Source of the DNA: Stutzerimonas stutzeri
GTDB lineage: Bacteria; Pseudomonadota; Gammaproteobacteria; Pseudomonadales; Pseudomonadaceae
Assembly: GCF_015291885.1 (NCBI RefSeq)
Contig: NZ_CP036186.1
Span: 2,817,001-2,881,000 of the forward strand
Length of the DNA: 64,000 nucleotides
Reading direction: 5' to 3'
Position 1 is the stretch's first letter; the number at the start of each line of letters is the position of its first letter. Below the pieces are notes generated by a model, which saw only the letters and a program-made list of their open reading frames with translations, was not told the origin of the DNA and did no database searches. Shown here one piece after another: positions 52,077-61,544 of the stretch. The position numbers and the translations under genes were made by a program.

Positions 52077-52095
52077 TTTTCTTGTTGTTATGGGG
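52077..52095 (-). promoter_or_regulatory. Hfq/Crc-type CA motif before gltR
   Basis: On the minus strand an A-rich stretch, ATAACAACAAGAAAAGGG, lies about 10 bp before the GTG and merges with the ribosome site. Confidence 0.5.
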
Positions 52096-52122
52096 TCACC
52101 CGTCGACCCGCCACTCCGCAGC

Positions 52123-53085
52123 CTAGGCTCCCTCCAACAACGGTTGCAATGCCACGCCCGCACCTTCGAGGCCCGGGTACGGCGCGGTCACCAGCCAGAC
52201 CGGCAGGCGATCGAAATAGCGGCTCATCTGCCCCTTCTCGCGCAGCGCCTCGCTGAAACCGCTACGTAGGAAAAATTCGGCGAAACGCGGCACCACACCA
52301 CCAACGATGTATACGCCGCCTCGAGCGCCAAGGGTCAGCACGTTGTCGCCGACGATACGGCCCAACCAGCGGCAGAACTGCTCCAGTACCGCTGTCGCAT
52401 ACACATCGCCCGCCAACGCGGCCTTGGTGATACCTGCGGGCGAATCGAACGCCACCTGCTGCCCATCCAGCGCGCAGCAGGCGCGGTAGAGGGTCAGCAG
52501 CCCCGGACCGCTGAGCACCGCCTCGGCATTCACATGGCCGAGCGAGCGATGCAGCTGTGCCCAGATCGCCGCTTCGCGTTCACTGCCGACGGGCAGGCAG
52601 ATATGCCCCCCCTCACCCGGCAGGGCACGCCAACCAGCGCCCGCCAATGGCAGCAGCCCAGCAACGCCAAGCCCGGTGCCGGGCCCTATGACCAGCCGTG
52701 GCCGTCCCGGTTCAGGTTCGCCCTCACAAACCGTGATGCGCTCGCCATCGTGCAGCCGCGTCATGCCGAGGGCCATCGCGGTGAAGTCGTTGATCAGCAA
52801 CAGCTCCTTCACGCCCAGTTCGCGGCAGAACGCCTCACGGCTCAGCTCCCAATGGTTATTGGTGAAACGGAAAAGGTCGCCACCCACCGGGCCGGCGCAG
52901 GCCAGGCATACCGCTTCCAGCGTTTCCAGCGGCTGCCCTACCTCAGTCAGGTAGGCACGGATCGCCAGCTCCGGCCGAGCATGGTCAGTGGTGGGTATTA
53001 CACGAATCTGTTCGATGCGCTGATCACGCCAGAGCGCGAAGCGTGCATTGGTACCACCGATGTCTCCTACCAGCGCCGTACTCAT
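52123..53085 (-). CDS. glk: Glucokinase
   Basis: 320 residues of the bacterial Glk family: ATP site [11 protein letters not shown] at the N-terminus, catalytic [14 protein letters not shown] and the second phosphate motif [12 protein letters not shown]. Its start overlaps the edd stop as ATGA. It phosphorylates cytoplasmic glucose delivered by the gts system. Confidence 0.94.
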   Translation of the reverse strand: MSTALVGDIGGTNARFALWRDQRIEQIRVIPTTDHARPELAIRAYLTEVGQPLETLEAVCLACAGPVGGDLFRFTNNHWELSREAFCRELGVKELLLINDFTAMALGMTRLHDGERITVCEGEPEPGRPRLVIGPGTGLGVAGLLPLAGAGWRALPGEGGHICLPVGSEREAAIWAQLHRSLGHVNAEAVLSGPGLLTLYRACCALDGQQVAFDSPAGITKAALAGDVYATAVLEQFCRWLGRIVGDNVLTLGARGGVYIVGGVVPRFAEFFLRSGFSEALREKGQMSRYFDRLPVWLVTAPYPGLEGAGVALQPLLEGA

Positions 53086-54911
53086 CTGAGCGCCTCCAGG
53101 CTCTCGGTAAAGGCACTGGCACCCTGCTCCGCCGTGCTGAACGATGCGCGCATGAACGCGAAAAGCTCACGACCGCAGCCGATGCCCATATCCTCCGGAC
53201 GAGTCGCCGGCTCTCGCGCCTGCCATTCGATTGGATCGACCAATGCCTGCAACTCGCCGGTCTCGCCATCGACACGGATGATGTCACCGTCGCGCACGCG
53301 CGCCAGCGGCCCACCATCCAGCGCTTCCGGGCAGACATGAATGGCCGCCGGCACCTTGCCCGACGCACCTGACATGCGCCCATCGGTGACCAGTGCCACC
53401 TTATAGCCGCGGTCCTGTAGCACACCAAGGAACGGCGTGAGCTTGTGCAGCTCCGGCATGCCGTTGGCTTTTGGCCCCTGAAAACGCACCACCGCGACGA
53501 AATCACACTCCAACTCGCCGGCCTTGAATGCGGTCGCCAGTTCGCTTTGATCGATGAACACTCGAGCGGGCGCCTGAACCACACGATGCTCCGGCGCCAC
53601 AGCGGAAATCTTGGTAACGCCCCGCCCCAGGTTACCTTCCAGCACGCGCAGCCCGCCTTCTGGCGAGAACGGCCGGTCAGCCGGACGGAGGATGTTTTCA
53701 TCGAGGCTCTGCGTCGGGCCGTCACGCCAGACCAGCTTGTCACCGTCGAGGAACGGCTCCTGGATGTAGCGTCGCAGACCTTTGCCGACGACGGTGTGCA
53801 CGTCCTCATGCAACAGTCCGGCGTCGAGCAGCGTGCGCACCATGAACGGTACCCCGCCACAGGCGTGGAAATGGTTCACATCAGCCTGGCCGTTGGGGTA
53901 GACCTTGGCCAGCGTCGGCACCACTTCGGAAAGCTCGGCCATGTCCTGCCAAGTCAGCTGGATGCCAGCGGCACGAGCAAACGCCGGGATATGCAGGGTG
54001 TGGTTGGTCGAACCACCCGTGGCGCTGAGTGCAACCACCGAATTCACGATGGATTTCTCGTCAACCACCTGGCACAACGGCGTGTAGTTCCCGGCCTGAT
54101 GGGTCAGGCGCGTCACTTGATGCGCCGCCTCTCGGGTCAGCGCATCGCGTAGTGGCGTGTAAGGGTTGACGAACGACGAGCCCGGCAGATGCAGGCCCAT
54201 GATTTCCATCACCACCTGATTGGTATTGGCGGTGCCGTAGAACGTGCAGGTACCAGGGCTATGGTAGGAGTTCATTTCCGACTCCAGCAGCTCCTCACGG
54301 CTGGCCTTGCCTTCGGCATAACGCTGGCGCACCTCGGCCTTCGCCTTATTGGGGATTCCCGAGGGCATCGGCCCGCCCGGCACGAAGATCGTCGGTAGAT
54401 GGCCAAAGCGCAGCGCGCCGATCATCAGCCCCGGGACGATCTTGTCGCAGATGCCGAGCATCAGCGCGGCGTCGAACATGTTGTGCGACAGCGCCACCGC
54501 CGTGCTCATGGCGATCACTTCGCGACTGGCCAGGCTCATCTCCATGCCCGCCTCGCCCTGGGTCACGCCGTCGCACATTGCCGGCACGCCGCCGGCGAAC
54601 TGGCCGACCGAACCAATCTCGCGCAGCGCCTGGCGAATCATTTCCGGGAAGTGCTCGTAGGGCTGATGCGCCGAGAGCATGTCGTTGTACGCCGAGACGA
54701 TAGCCACGTTCGCCGCGTTCATCAGGCGCAGGCTCTGCTTGTCCTCGCCGGAATTACAGCCGGCGACGCCGTGGGCGAAGTTGGCGCACTGCAGCTTGCC
54801 CCGCTGCGGCCCCTCGCTGGCGGCGGCGGCCATCATCGCCAGGTAACGCTCACGCGTCTTGCGGCTGCGCTCGACCAGGCGCTCGGTGACTTCCAGAACT
54901 CGCGGGTGCAT
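53082..54911 (-). CDS. edd: 6-phosphogluconate dehydratase
   Basis: 609 residues, IlvD/Edd family, with iron-sulfur cysteines in GVAGCNSG (third block), [15 protein letters not shown] and CDKIVPG. It converts 6-phosphogluconate to KDPG, the committed Entner-Doudoroff step. eda is not in this window. It heads edd-glk and has repeated dyads in its upstream region. Confidence 0.96.
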   Translation of the reverse strand: MHPRVLEVTERLVERSRKTRERYLAMMAAAASEGPQRGKLQCANFAHGVAGCNSGEDKQSLRLMNAANVAIVSAYNDMLSAHQPYEHFPEMIRQALREIGSVGQFAGGVPAMCDGVTQGEAGMEMSLASREVIAMSTAVALSHNMFDAALMLGICDKIVPGLMIGALRFGHLPTIFVPGGPMPSGIPNKAKAEVRQRYAEGKASREELLESEMNSYHSPGTCTFYGTANTNQVVMEIMGLHLPGSSFVNPYTPLRDALTREAAHQVTRLTHQAGNYTPLCQVVDEKSIVNSVVALSATGGSTNHTLHIPAFARAAGIQLTWQDMAELSEVVPTLAKVYPNGQADVNHFHACGGVPFMVRTLLDAGLLHEDVHTVVGKGLRRYIQEPFLDGDKLVWRDGPTQSLDENILRPADRPFSPEGGLRVLEGNLGRGVTKISAVAPEHRVVQAPARVFIDQSELATAFKAGELECDFVAVVRFQGPKANGMPELHKLTPFLGVLQDRGYKVALVTDGRMSGASGKVPAAIHVCPEALDGGPLARVRDGDIIRVDGETGELQALVDPIEWQAREPATRPEDMGIGCGRELFAFMRASFSTAEQGASAFTESLEALR

Positions 54912-54931
54912 GCCTTACTCCTGCTGCAAAA

Positions 54932-54966
54932 TTCAACTGTGGTTGAACGGCTCAACGTTTGGTTGA
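54932..54966. promoter_or_regulatory. Repeated operator-like dyads upstream of edd
   Basis: A perfect inverted repeat, TTCAAC-TGTG-GTTGAA (54932-54947), is followed by a second, TCAAC-GTTTG-GTTGA (54952-54966); the centres are about 20 bp apart (two turns). They lie 21-55 bp upstream of the ATG. The regulator is not known: HexR is the usual edd repressor, but its published site (TTGT-N7/8-ACAA) is not evident here. Confidence 0.6.
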
Positions 54967-55131
54967 AAGCTCTGACAACCATAAACCATCCAGGGTCAGT
55001 TGGCGTTCGGACACGACGCAACGCCGGGTGCTCAAAGCAGCGGCGCGCAGGTTGTCAGCACAAAGGTACTGATGGAAGCCGACTTTCGAGGAGCCTGAGC
55101 AAGGCATCAGCCGCCCCGGAAGGCAACGGCG

Positions 55132-55908
55132 TTACGGCGCAGGTTTTTCTTCGGTCGGCTCGTCTGCAGCAGCAGCTTCTTCAGCTACTAACAGATCATC
55201 AAAGTCCGTCTTGAGCCCCTGTTCCATGCCGTCCAGCTCGGCCAGCAGACTGCGGAAGCTGGTCTGCTCAGGGGGCGGCGCCTGCGGCTCGTCAATGGCA
55301 TCGTCGGCGCGCGCCTGCAAGGCAACAGGCACGGGGGCGTCCTCATCGTCGAGCACCGGGCGCAGCTCCGGCTCCATCTCGCGCAGAACGGCCAGCGGCG
55401 GCAGCTCATCGAGGTTCTTCAGGTTGAAATGGTCGAGAAACTGGCGGGTGGTGGCGAACATCGCTGGCCGTCCGGGCACGTCACGATGGCCGACGACACG
55501 AATCCATTCACGCTCCTGCAGCGTCTTGACGATCTGGCTGTTCACCGCGACGCCGCGGATGTCCTCGATCTCACCACGGGTGATGGGCTGGCGGTAGGCG
55601 ATCAGCGCCAGGGTCTCCAGCAGCGCGCGGGAATAGCGCTGCGGACGCTCCTCCCAGAGCCGGCCGACCCACGGCGAGAAGCGCTGGCGCACCTGCAGGC
55701 GATAGCCGCTGGCCACCTCCCTGAGTTCGAAGGCGCGGCCCTTGCAGGACTTCTCCAACACTTCGAGCGCCTTCTTCAGCTGCGCTGACGAGGGTCGCTC
55801 GCTTTCCTCGAACAGCTCACCAAGGCGCTCCAGGGAAAGCGGCTTGCCGGATGCGAGCAGAAAGGCTTCGAGCAGCGAAGCGAGATCCTTGGGATCGGAC
55901 AGGTCCAC
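55132..55908 (-). CDS. scpB: Segregation and condensation protein B
   Basis: 258 residues starting at a GTG (55908). Two winged-helix domains typical of ScpB (LLEAFLLASGKPLSLERL; LALIAYRQPITRGEIEDIRGV) are followed by an acidic, proline-rich tail of about 80 residues that is longer than in most homologues. It works with ScpA in the SMC-type chromosome condensation complex; scpA lies 19 bp upstream. Confidence 0.92.
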   Translation of the reverse strand: MDLSDPKDLASLLEAFLLASGKPLSLERLGELFEESERPSSAQLKKALEVLEKSCKGRAFELREVASGYRLQVRQRFSPWVGRLWEERPQRYSRALLETLALIAYRQPITRGEIEDIRGVAVNSQIVKTLQEREWIRVVGHRDVPGRPAMFATTRQFLDHFNLKNLDELPPLAVLREMEPELRPVLDDEDAPVPVALQARADDAIDEPQAPPPEQTSFRSLLAELDGMEQGLKTDFDDLLVAEEAAAADEPTEEKPAP

Positions 55909-55927
55909 GGTTGACTCCTACAAATGC

Positions 55928-56755
55928 CTATTCGGTACGACTGCGCACATGAATCGGCGCAAAGGGCTCATTCTGCACCAGCTCGACCAGCGACTCCTTG
56001 ATCAGCTCGAGCACGGCCATGAAGGTCACCACCACGCCAAGGCGCCCTTCCTCGATCCTGAACAGCGCCACGAAGGGGACGAAGGCGCCACCCTTCAAGC
56101 GTTCAAGCACCTCGCTCATGCGTTCGCGGGTCGACAGCGCCTCGCGGGTCACCTGATGGCTCTCGAACATGTCGGCGCGGCGCAGCACCTCGGCCATCGA
56201 CACCAGCAATTCTTCCAGGCTGACTTCCGGCAGCAGCTTGCGAGCCCGCGCCTCGGGTGCATCGAGACGCGGCACCTGCAGGTCGCGGCCGACACGCGGC
56301 AGTTCGTCGATGTCTTCGGCTGCGGCCTTGAAACGCTCGTACTCCTGCAGCCGGCGGATCAGCTCGGCACGCGGATCGTCTTCTTCCTCGGCGACCTCCG
56401 CCGAACGCGGCAGCAGCATGCGCGACTTGATCTCGGCAAGCATTGCGGCCATCACCAGATACTCGGCCGCCAGCTCCAGGCGTACCGATTTCATCAGCTC
56501 GACATAGCCCATGTACTGGCGGGTTATCTCGGCCACGGGAATATCGAGAATGTCGATGTTCTGCTTGCGGATCAGGTAGAGCAGCAGATCCAGCGGCCCT
56601 TCGAACGCCTCGAGAATGACCTCCAGCGCGTCCGGAGGGATATACAGATCCAGCGGCAGTTCGGTGACGGCCTCGCCATAAACCAGCGCCAGCCGCAGCT
56701 GCTCGCCGGGCTGGATCATTTCTGTGCTGTGAGGCTCGCTCTGCTGCATGGACAT
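55928..56755 (-). CDS. scpA: Segregation and condensation protein A
   Basis: 275 residues, kleisin family: N-terminal FEGPLDLLLYLIRKQNIDILDIP and a C-terminal winged helix (LVVTFMAVLELIKE-like LGVVVTFMAVLELI). An in-frame ATG two codons later is also possible. Bridges SMC heads with ScpB. Confidence 0.94.
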   Translation of the reverse strand: MSMQQSEPHSTEMIQPGEQLRLALVYGEAVTELPLDLYIPPDALEVILEAFEGPLDLLLYLIRKQNIDILDIPVAEITRQYMGYVELMKSVRLELAAEYLVMAAMLAEIKSRMLLPRSAEVAEEEDDPRAELIRRLQEYERFKAAAEDIDELPRVGRDLQVPRLDAPEARARKLLPEVSLEELLVSMAEVLRRADMFESHQVTREALSTRERMSEVLERLKGGAFVPFVALFRIEEGRLGVVVTFMAVLELIKESLVELVQNEPFAPIHVRSRTE

Positions 56756-56778
56756 CCTTGAGGCTGCGCGGGCGACCG

Positions 56779-57984
56779 TCAGCGGTAATTCAGGCCCATC
56801 GCCTGGCGTACTTCGATCAGGGTTTCGCGGGCCTCGTCGCGGGCACGGTCGGCGCCTTCGGCAAGGATGCTGCGGACCAGGTCGGGGTTCTGCTCGTAGT
56901 CCAGCGCACGCTCCTGCAATGGCGTCAGATCAGCCTTGATCGAGTCGATCAGAGGCCCCTTGCACTCCAGGCAGCCGATGCCGGCGCTGCGGCAACCCTG
57001 CTCGGCCCACTGGCATACGGCTTGTTCGGAGTGCACCAGGTGCATCTGCCACACCGGGCAGCGCGTCGGCTCACCAGGATCGCTGCGATGCACGCGCGCA
57101 GGATCGGTGGGCATGCGACGGATCTTCTCTTCGATCTCGTTTGGCGTGTCGCGCAGGTAAATGGCGTTGCTGTTGGACTTGGCCATCTTGCCGCCGTCTA
57201 AGCCGGATATCTTCGGCGATTCGCCGAGCATCGCCTGAGGCTCGGGCAGCAGCAGTTTGCCGCAGCCTTCCAAGTAGCCGTAAAGCCGCTCCTGGTCGCC
57301 GATGGTGATGGTTTGCTGTTCCTTGATGACCGCACGTGCGGTATTCAGCGCCTCGACGTCGCCCTGTTCCTGATAGCTCTTGCGCAGGCTGACATAGAGT
57401 TTGGAGGTCTTCTTGCCGAGCTTGCGAATCGCCGCTTCGGCCTTGTCCTCGAAATCCGCCTCACGGCCATAGAGGTGATTGAAGCGCCGCGCCACGTCGC
57501 GTGCGAATTCGATATGTGGCAGCTGGTCGGCACCGACCGGGACCAGCCCGGCACGATAGATCAGGATGTCCGCCGCCTGTAGCAGGGGGTAGCCAAGAAA
57601 GCCGTAGGTATCCAGATCCTTGTGCTGCAGGTTCTGCTGCAGCTCCTTGTAGGACGGTACTCGCTCCAGCCAACTCAGCGGGCAGATCATCGACAGCAGC
57701 AGGTGCAGCTCGGCGTGCTCCGGCACCTGCGACTGGATGAACAGCGTGGCGGAGCTGGGGCTGACGCCAGCTGCCAGCCAGTCCACCGCCATATCCATGA
57801 TGCTCTGGGAAATTTCGCCGGAGTTTTCGTAGTCCGTCGTCAACGCATGCCAATCGACAATGCAGAAGAAGCACTCATATTCGTGCTGCAGCTTGACCCA
57901 GTTCTTCAGTACGCCGTTGTAGTGACCGAGATGAAGCCGGCCACTGGGACGCATGCCGGAAACCACACGTCGCTGTGAATCCAT
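56779..57984 (-). CDS. trpS: Tryptophanyl-tRNA synthetase with a cysteine cluster
   Basis: The ATG at 57984 gives 401 aa. The class I motifs are HLGHYNG (HIGH) and GGKMAKSNSN (KMSKS). Near the anticodon-binding part there is a four-cysteine set, C-x21-C-x6-C-x2-C (TRCP...GCRSAGIGCLECK), resembling the [4Fe-4S] motif of Thermotoga maritima TrpRS. It charges tRNA-Trp. Confidence 0.95.
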   Translation of the reverse strand: MDSQRRVVSGMRPSGRLHLGHYNGVLKNWVKLQHEYECFFCIVDWHALTTDYENSGEISQSIMDMAVDWLAAGVSPSSATLFIQSQVPEHAELHLLLSMICPLSWLERVPSYKELQQNLQHKDLDTYGFLGYPLLQAADILIYRAGLVPVGADQLPHIEFARDVARRFNHLYGREADFEDKAEAAIRKLGKKTSKLYVSLRKSYQEQGDVEALNTARAVIKEQQTITIGDQERLYGYLEGCGKLLLPEPQAMLGESPKISGLDGGKMAKSNSNAIYLRDTPNEIEEKIRRMPTDPARVHRSDPGEPTRCPVWQMHLVHSEQAVCQWAEQGCRSAGIGCLECKGPLIDSIKADLTPLQERALDYEQNPDLVRSILAEGADRARDEARETLIEVRQAMGLNYR

Positions 57985-58039
57985 GGAGCTCAAAAGGGTG
58001 TCCTTGATTGATGTTGTTTGGGCACGCCGCTATCCAGGC

Positions 58040-58663
58040 TCAGACCATGAAAGGTGCGGGATCGCCACAGCCGACCCGCACCACCTCAGGCTGATCGTCG
58101 ACCAGGCTGACCACAGTCGATGCCTCGAGGCCACCGTAACCGCCATCGATGATCAGGTCTACCTGATGCTCCAAAGCGTCACGCATCTCGTATGGGTCGC
58201 TCATCGGCAACTCCTCGCCCGGCAGGATCAGGCTGACGCTCATCAGCGGCTCACCCAGCTCTTCCAGCAGCGCCTGGGCAATCGGCTGGGCAGGCACACG
58301 CAGGCCAATGGTGCGGCGTTTGGGATGCAGCAGCATGCGCGGCACCTCGCGGGTGGCCGACAGAATAATGGTGTAAGGCCCTGGCAGATGCGCCTTGAGC
58401 AAACGGAAGGCGGCGGTATCAACCTTGGCGAACAGGCCCAGCTGCGACAGGTCGCGGCAGGCCAGAGTGAAGTTGTGTTTGTCATCCAGCTGGCGCAGCC
58501 GGCGGATGCGCTCGATGCCTGCCTTGTTACCCATCGAGCAGCCAACGGCATAACTGGAATCGGTCGGGTAAACCACTACCCCGCCCTTGCGGATGATTTC
58601 CACGGCCTGCTTGATCAGGCGCGGTTGCGGGTTGTCCGGGTGAATCTGAAAGAACTGGCTCAT
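58040..58663 (-). CDS. yciO: YciO/Sua5-family protein (threonylcarbamoyl-AMP synthase-like)
   Basis: The ATG at 58663 (207 aa) opens MSQFFQIHPDNPQPR, as in YciO. The YrdC-fold core has GVVVYPTDSSYAVGC and PGPYTIILSATREVPRMLLHPKRRTIGLRVP-type segments. YciO proteins can make threonylcarbamoyl-AMP weakly; the main tRNA enzyme TsaC is probably elsewhere. It is followed on the minus strand by trpS and preceded by the PHP gene (13-bp gap). Confidence 0.88.
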   Translation of the reverse strand: MSQFFQIHPDNPQPRLIKQAVEIIRKGGVVVYPTDSSYAVGCSMGNKAGIERIRRLRQLDDKHNFTLACRDLSQLGLFAKVDTAAFRLLKAHLPGPYTIILSATREVPRMLLHPKRRTIGLRVPAQPIAQALLEELGEPLMSVSLILPGEELPMSDPYEMRDALEHQVDLIIDGGYGGLEASTVVSLVDDQPEVVRVGCGDPAPFMV

Positions 58664-58676
58664 GGAAACTCCCTGT

Positions 58677-59543
58677 TCAGCTGGCAGCAGGTATGCGGCG
58701 CTCATGATCGAAATGTCTCCAAAGCGGCGACAGGTCCTCCGGCAGGCTGCGGTACAGTCCCAGCTCCGACCAGTCGCCGGGCGCGTGAAAATCACTACCA
58801 ACGGTCGCCATCAGGCCGAACTCACGCACCAGCGTCGACAGCCCGCCAACCTGTTCCAACGGCTGCATGCCGTTGACTACCTCCAGCGCGTGGCCGCCGG
58901 CCTGGGCGAAATCGATGACCAAACGGCGCCGCTTGCTGCGGGTGAAATCGTACTGCCACGGATGCGCAAGGCTGATCCATGCGCCGGACTCGCGCAACGT
59001 CTGCACCGTCTGCTCCAGGCTCGGCCAATGCTGTTTCACATCACCGAGCTTGCCGGAACCGAGCCATTTGCGAAACGCTTCGGCACGGTCGCGCACATAA
59101 CCGGCGCGCACGAGGAAGTCGGCGAAATGCGGACGAGCAGGCGCATTACCACTGTCGCCGAGCTCCTGCTGGATCGCCCGTGCGCCTTCGAGGGCACCCG
59201 GCATGCCCTTCGCTTCCAGCCGCTGACCGATGAGCTCGGCGCGGCGCCAGCGGCCATCGTGCAACTGCGCGATAGCCTGCTGCAATGCCGGAGCATCAGC
59301 GGTGAAGGCATAACCCAATATATGAATGGTAGCCCCGTTCCACAGGCATGAAAGCTCGATCCCATTGACCAGTTGCATGCCCAGCGCCTGCGCGGTCGTT
59401 CGCGCCTCGACGAGGCCGTCGACCGTGTCGTGGTCGGTGAGCGCCAGCATCTCGACGCCGCGTGCATGGGCACGCTCCACCAGCTTGGCCGGCGCCAGCA
59501 TCCCGTCCGAGGCTGTGCTGTGGCAATGCAGATCGACAATCAT
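58677..59543 (-). CDS. rnm: PHP-domain 5'-3' exonuclease (RNase AM / YciV-like)
   Basis: 288 residues with the PHP metal ligands in order: DLHCHSTASDG, ALTDHDTVDG, the Glu in NGIELSC, HPW and GSDFHAPG. The YciV/RNase AM family trims 5' ends of rRNAs and degrades short oligonucleotides. First gene of the run down to scpB. Confidence 0.88.
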   Translation of the reverse strand: MIVDLHCHSTASDGMLAPAKLVERAHARGVEMLALTDHDTVDGLVEARTTAQALGMQLVNGIELSCLWNGATIHILGYAFTADAPALQQAIAQLHDGRWRRAELIGQRLEAKGMPGALEGARAIQQELGDSGNAPARPHFADFLVRAGYVRDRAEAFRKWLGSGKLGDVKQHWPSLEQTVQTLRESGAWISLAHPWQYDFTRSKRRRLVIDFAQAGGHALEVVNGMQPLEQVGGLSTLVREFGLMATVGSDFHAPGDWSELGLYRSLPEDLSPLWRHFDHERRIPAAS

Positions 59544-59955
59544 CTAGTAACGCACTCCAGTGAGGTGCTGACACCTCGAGAAAAAACCGTGAGACCTGGC
59601 GAAAGAAGACCAATCGGTCGCCATCTGGACACCAGGACGCTCAGGTAAAAACGGCCGACTAGTCTAACGCCGCGCCGGAGCTTTGGCTTGCACCGTCGTT
59701 TTCGCAAGACTCGCCAGCTGCCGGTGCGCCTGTTTCCGCTGCTGATTCGACCACCGATCCTGGCCGCCGTGCGATGCCTACTGGAGCGAGGGCGAGCGTA
59801 GCGCTTCCGCCGCTGGCACCGTTTGCTATGATGGCGCGCCGCGCCGCGAAGGCAGCGGCCACGCGCCATGAAGGCCTCGAACAGGCCGCTTGCAGTGTCG
59901 CCACCGGGCTTTCACTTGCGCTTACAGACGCAACCCACGCGAACGAGGAACGACC
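59544..59955. other. 412-bp intergenic region between rnm and yciI
   Basis: No gene is supported. A TATGAT stretch at 59828-59833 (in GTTTGCTATGATGG) looks like a -10 element reading towards yciI. In other pseudomonads an inner-membrane septation gene (yciB) normally occupies this place (from memory); no product of that kind is readable here. Confidence 0.5.
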
Positions 59956-60255
59956 ATGCTGTACGCCGTTATCGCCACCGACGCACCGAATTCCCTACAG
60001 GACCGCCTCGCCACCCGCCCGGCCCATCTGGCCCGCCTGGAGCAACTGAAGAACGAAGGCCGGCTGGTCCTGGCCGGGCCGCACCCGGCCATCGACAGCA
60101 ATGACCCAGGCGAAGCCGGTTTCAGCGGCAGCTTGGTGGTTGCCGAATTCGACTCCCTGGAAGCAGCGCAACAGTGGGCAGACGCAGATCCGTATAAAGC
60201 AGCGGGCGTCTACGTGAGCGTGGTGGTCAAGCCCTTCAAGAAAGTGCTGCCCTGA
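59956..60255 (+). CDS. yciI: YciI family protein
   Basis: The ATG at 59956 (99 aa) gives [14 protein letters not shown]. Family pattern: ferredoxin-like fold with [22 protein letters not shown] and DPYKAAGVY, including the conserved His and Asp. Function unclear. Confidence 0.88.
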   Translation: MLYAVIATDAPNSLQDRLATRPAHLARLEQLKNEGRLVLAGPHPAIDSNDPGEAGFSGSLVVAEFDSLEAAQQWADADPYKAAGVYVSVVVKPFKKVLP

Positions 60256-60328
60256 GCCGACACAGCGGGGATAGCGAATCTGCCCGGCCGCTGGGTTCCC
60301 ACGGCCTTGTTAGGAAATAGGAGTTCCG

Positions 60329-60706
60329 ATGCGTCAACGACCGCTGTCTCTGCTGCTTGCCTTGGCCCTGCTTGCCCCTGCGCTGCACGCCGAGGAAGAG
60401 GCGATAGAGCCTCCCTCTGAAATGACCGAGCCCGCTGCCTCCATCGAGTTCGACGAGGTAGAAGTCGCAGTTGAGCCGCAACCTGCGGGTCTGTCTGGCG
60501 ATACCACCGAAGCACTGCTGCTGCGCTTGCGCGAGGAGAACCGCCGCCTGCGCCTGCAACTGCAAACCGAGCAGGCAAAGGCGCTGCCTGCCCTGCTCAA
60601 CGAACAGCAACAATGGTTCGCTGTTGGCGGTGCGGTCGGGGTTATCAGTTTCACCCTAGGCCTGCTGGTAACGCGCGGTCGCCGCCGTCGCCAGTGGCTC
60701 AACTGA
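60329..60706 (+). CDS. Small envelope protein, coiled coil plus membrane helix
   Basis: 125 residues: a signal peptide (MRQRPLSLLLALALLAPALHA), an acidic Pro/Glu-rich linker, a coiled coil (LLLRLREENRRLRLQLQTEQ) and a C-terminal membrane helix with a basic tail (RGRRRRQW). No known domain. It lies between yciI and cpxR, where a similar orphan is found in P. aeruginosa (from memory). Confidence 0.72.
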   Translation: MRQRPLSLLLALALLAPALHAEEEAIEPPSEMTEPAASIEFDEVEVAVEPQPAGLSGDTTEALLLRLREENRRLRLQLQTEQAKALPALLNEQQQWFAVGGAVGVISFTLGLLVTRGRRRRQWLN

Positions 60707-60720
60707 GTGCCAGAGCTGAA

Positions 60721-61398
60721 ATGAGTGAATTACTGCTTATAGACGACGACCAGGAGCTGTGTGAGCTGTTGATCAGCTGGCTCGCACAGGAAGGCTTCGT
60801 CGCCCATGCCTGCCACGACGGCCAGAGCGCGCGGCAGGCACTGGCGCAACACCAGCCGGCGGCCGTCATTCTGGACGTTATGCTGCCCGACGGCAGCGGC
60901 CTGGAACTGCTCAAGCAACTGCGCAGCGAGCATCCGGAACTGCCAGTGTTGATGCTCTCGGGCCGCGGCGAACCGCTGGATCGCATTCTTGGTTTGGAGC
61001 TTGGCGCCGACGATTACCTGGCCAAGCCCTGTGACCCGCGCGAGCTCACCGCACGCCTGCGCGCCGTGCTGCGCCGCAGCCATCCCGCTACCGTGCCGAG
61101 CCAGGTCGAGCTTGGCGACCTTTGTTACAGCTCCGCCCGCGGTATCGCGAGCGTTGGCGGTCACGACGTCAGCCTTACACTGTCCGAAGGACGCATCCTC
61201 GAGACGCTGCTCGCGCAACCTGGCGAACCGATCGACAAGCAAACCCTGGCTCAGCACGCGCTGGGGCGCAAACTCACTCTCTATGACCGTAGCCTGGACA
61301 TGCACGTGAGTAACCTGCGCCGCAAGCTGGGGCCACATGCAGATGGCAGTCCGCGCATCGTCGCGTTGCGCAGCCGCGGCTATCTTTACTCGGTTTAG
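60721..61398 (+). CDS. cpxR: CpxR-like response regulator
   Basis: The ATG at 60721 (225 aa). The receiver has DDD, phospho-Asp D52 (AVILDVMLP) and K102 (YLAKPCDP); an OmpR-type winged helix follows (DRSLDMHVSNLRRKLG). A GTAAA direct repeat just downstream, before the CpxP-like gene, matches the CpxR box. The cognate kinase is encoded after the CpxP-like gene. Confidence 0.9.
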   Translation: MSELLLIDDDQELCELLISWLAQEGFVAHACHDGQSARQALAQHQPAAVILDVMLPDGSGLELLKQLRSEHPELPVLMLSGRGEPLDRILGLELGADDYLAKPCDPRELTARLRAVLRRSHPATVPSQVELGDLCYSSARGIASVGGHDVSLTLSEGRILETLLAQPGEPIDKQTLAQHALGRKLTLYDRSLDMHVSNLRRKLGPHADGSPRIVALRSRGYLYSV

Positions 61399-61402
61399 GG
61401 TC

Positions 61403-61419
61403 TTTACCCAGGCTTTACC
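61403..61419. promoter_or_regulatory. CpxR-type box upstream of the CpxP-like gene
   Basis: TTTACC occurs at 61403 and 61414, an 11-bp repeat; on the minus strand this reads GTAAA-N6-GTAAA, close to the CpxR consensus GTAAA-N5-GTAAA. A -35-like TTGACC follows at 61425. The box lies about 125 bp upstream of the CpxP-like ATG. Confidence 0.6.
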
Positions 61420-61544
61420 CTGGGTTGACCGCCACTGACCTTGCACTGCGTAGACTGAACTCATCCGGTCACAGACCTGCCGCCAGCACCGATCTGGATA
61501 GCACGACGGCACGGCCGGTTTCCCTACATAGGAGAGTTTTCACC

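Noticed and set aside
59659..59904. 81-codon minus-strand frame in the rnm-yciI gap
   Set aside because: Ala/Arg-rich composition, no recognisable family, no clear ribosome site.
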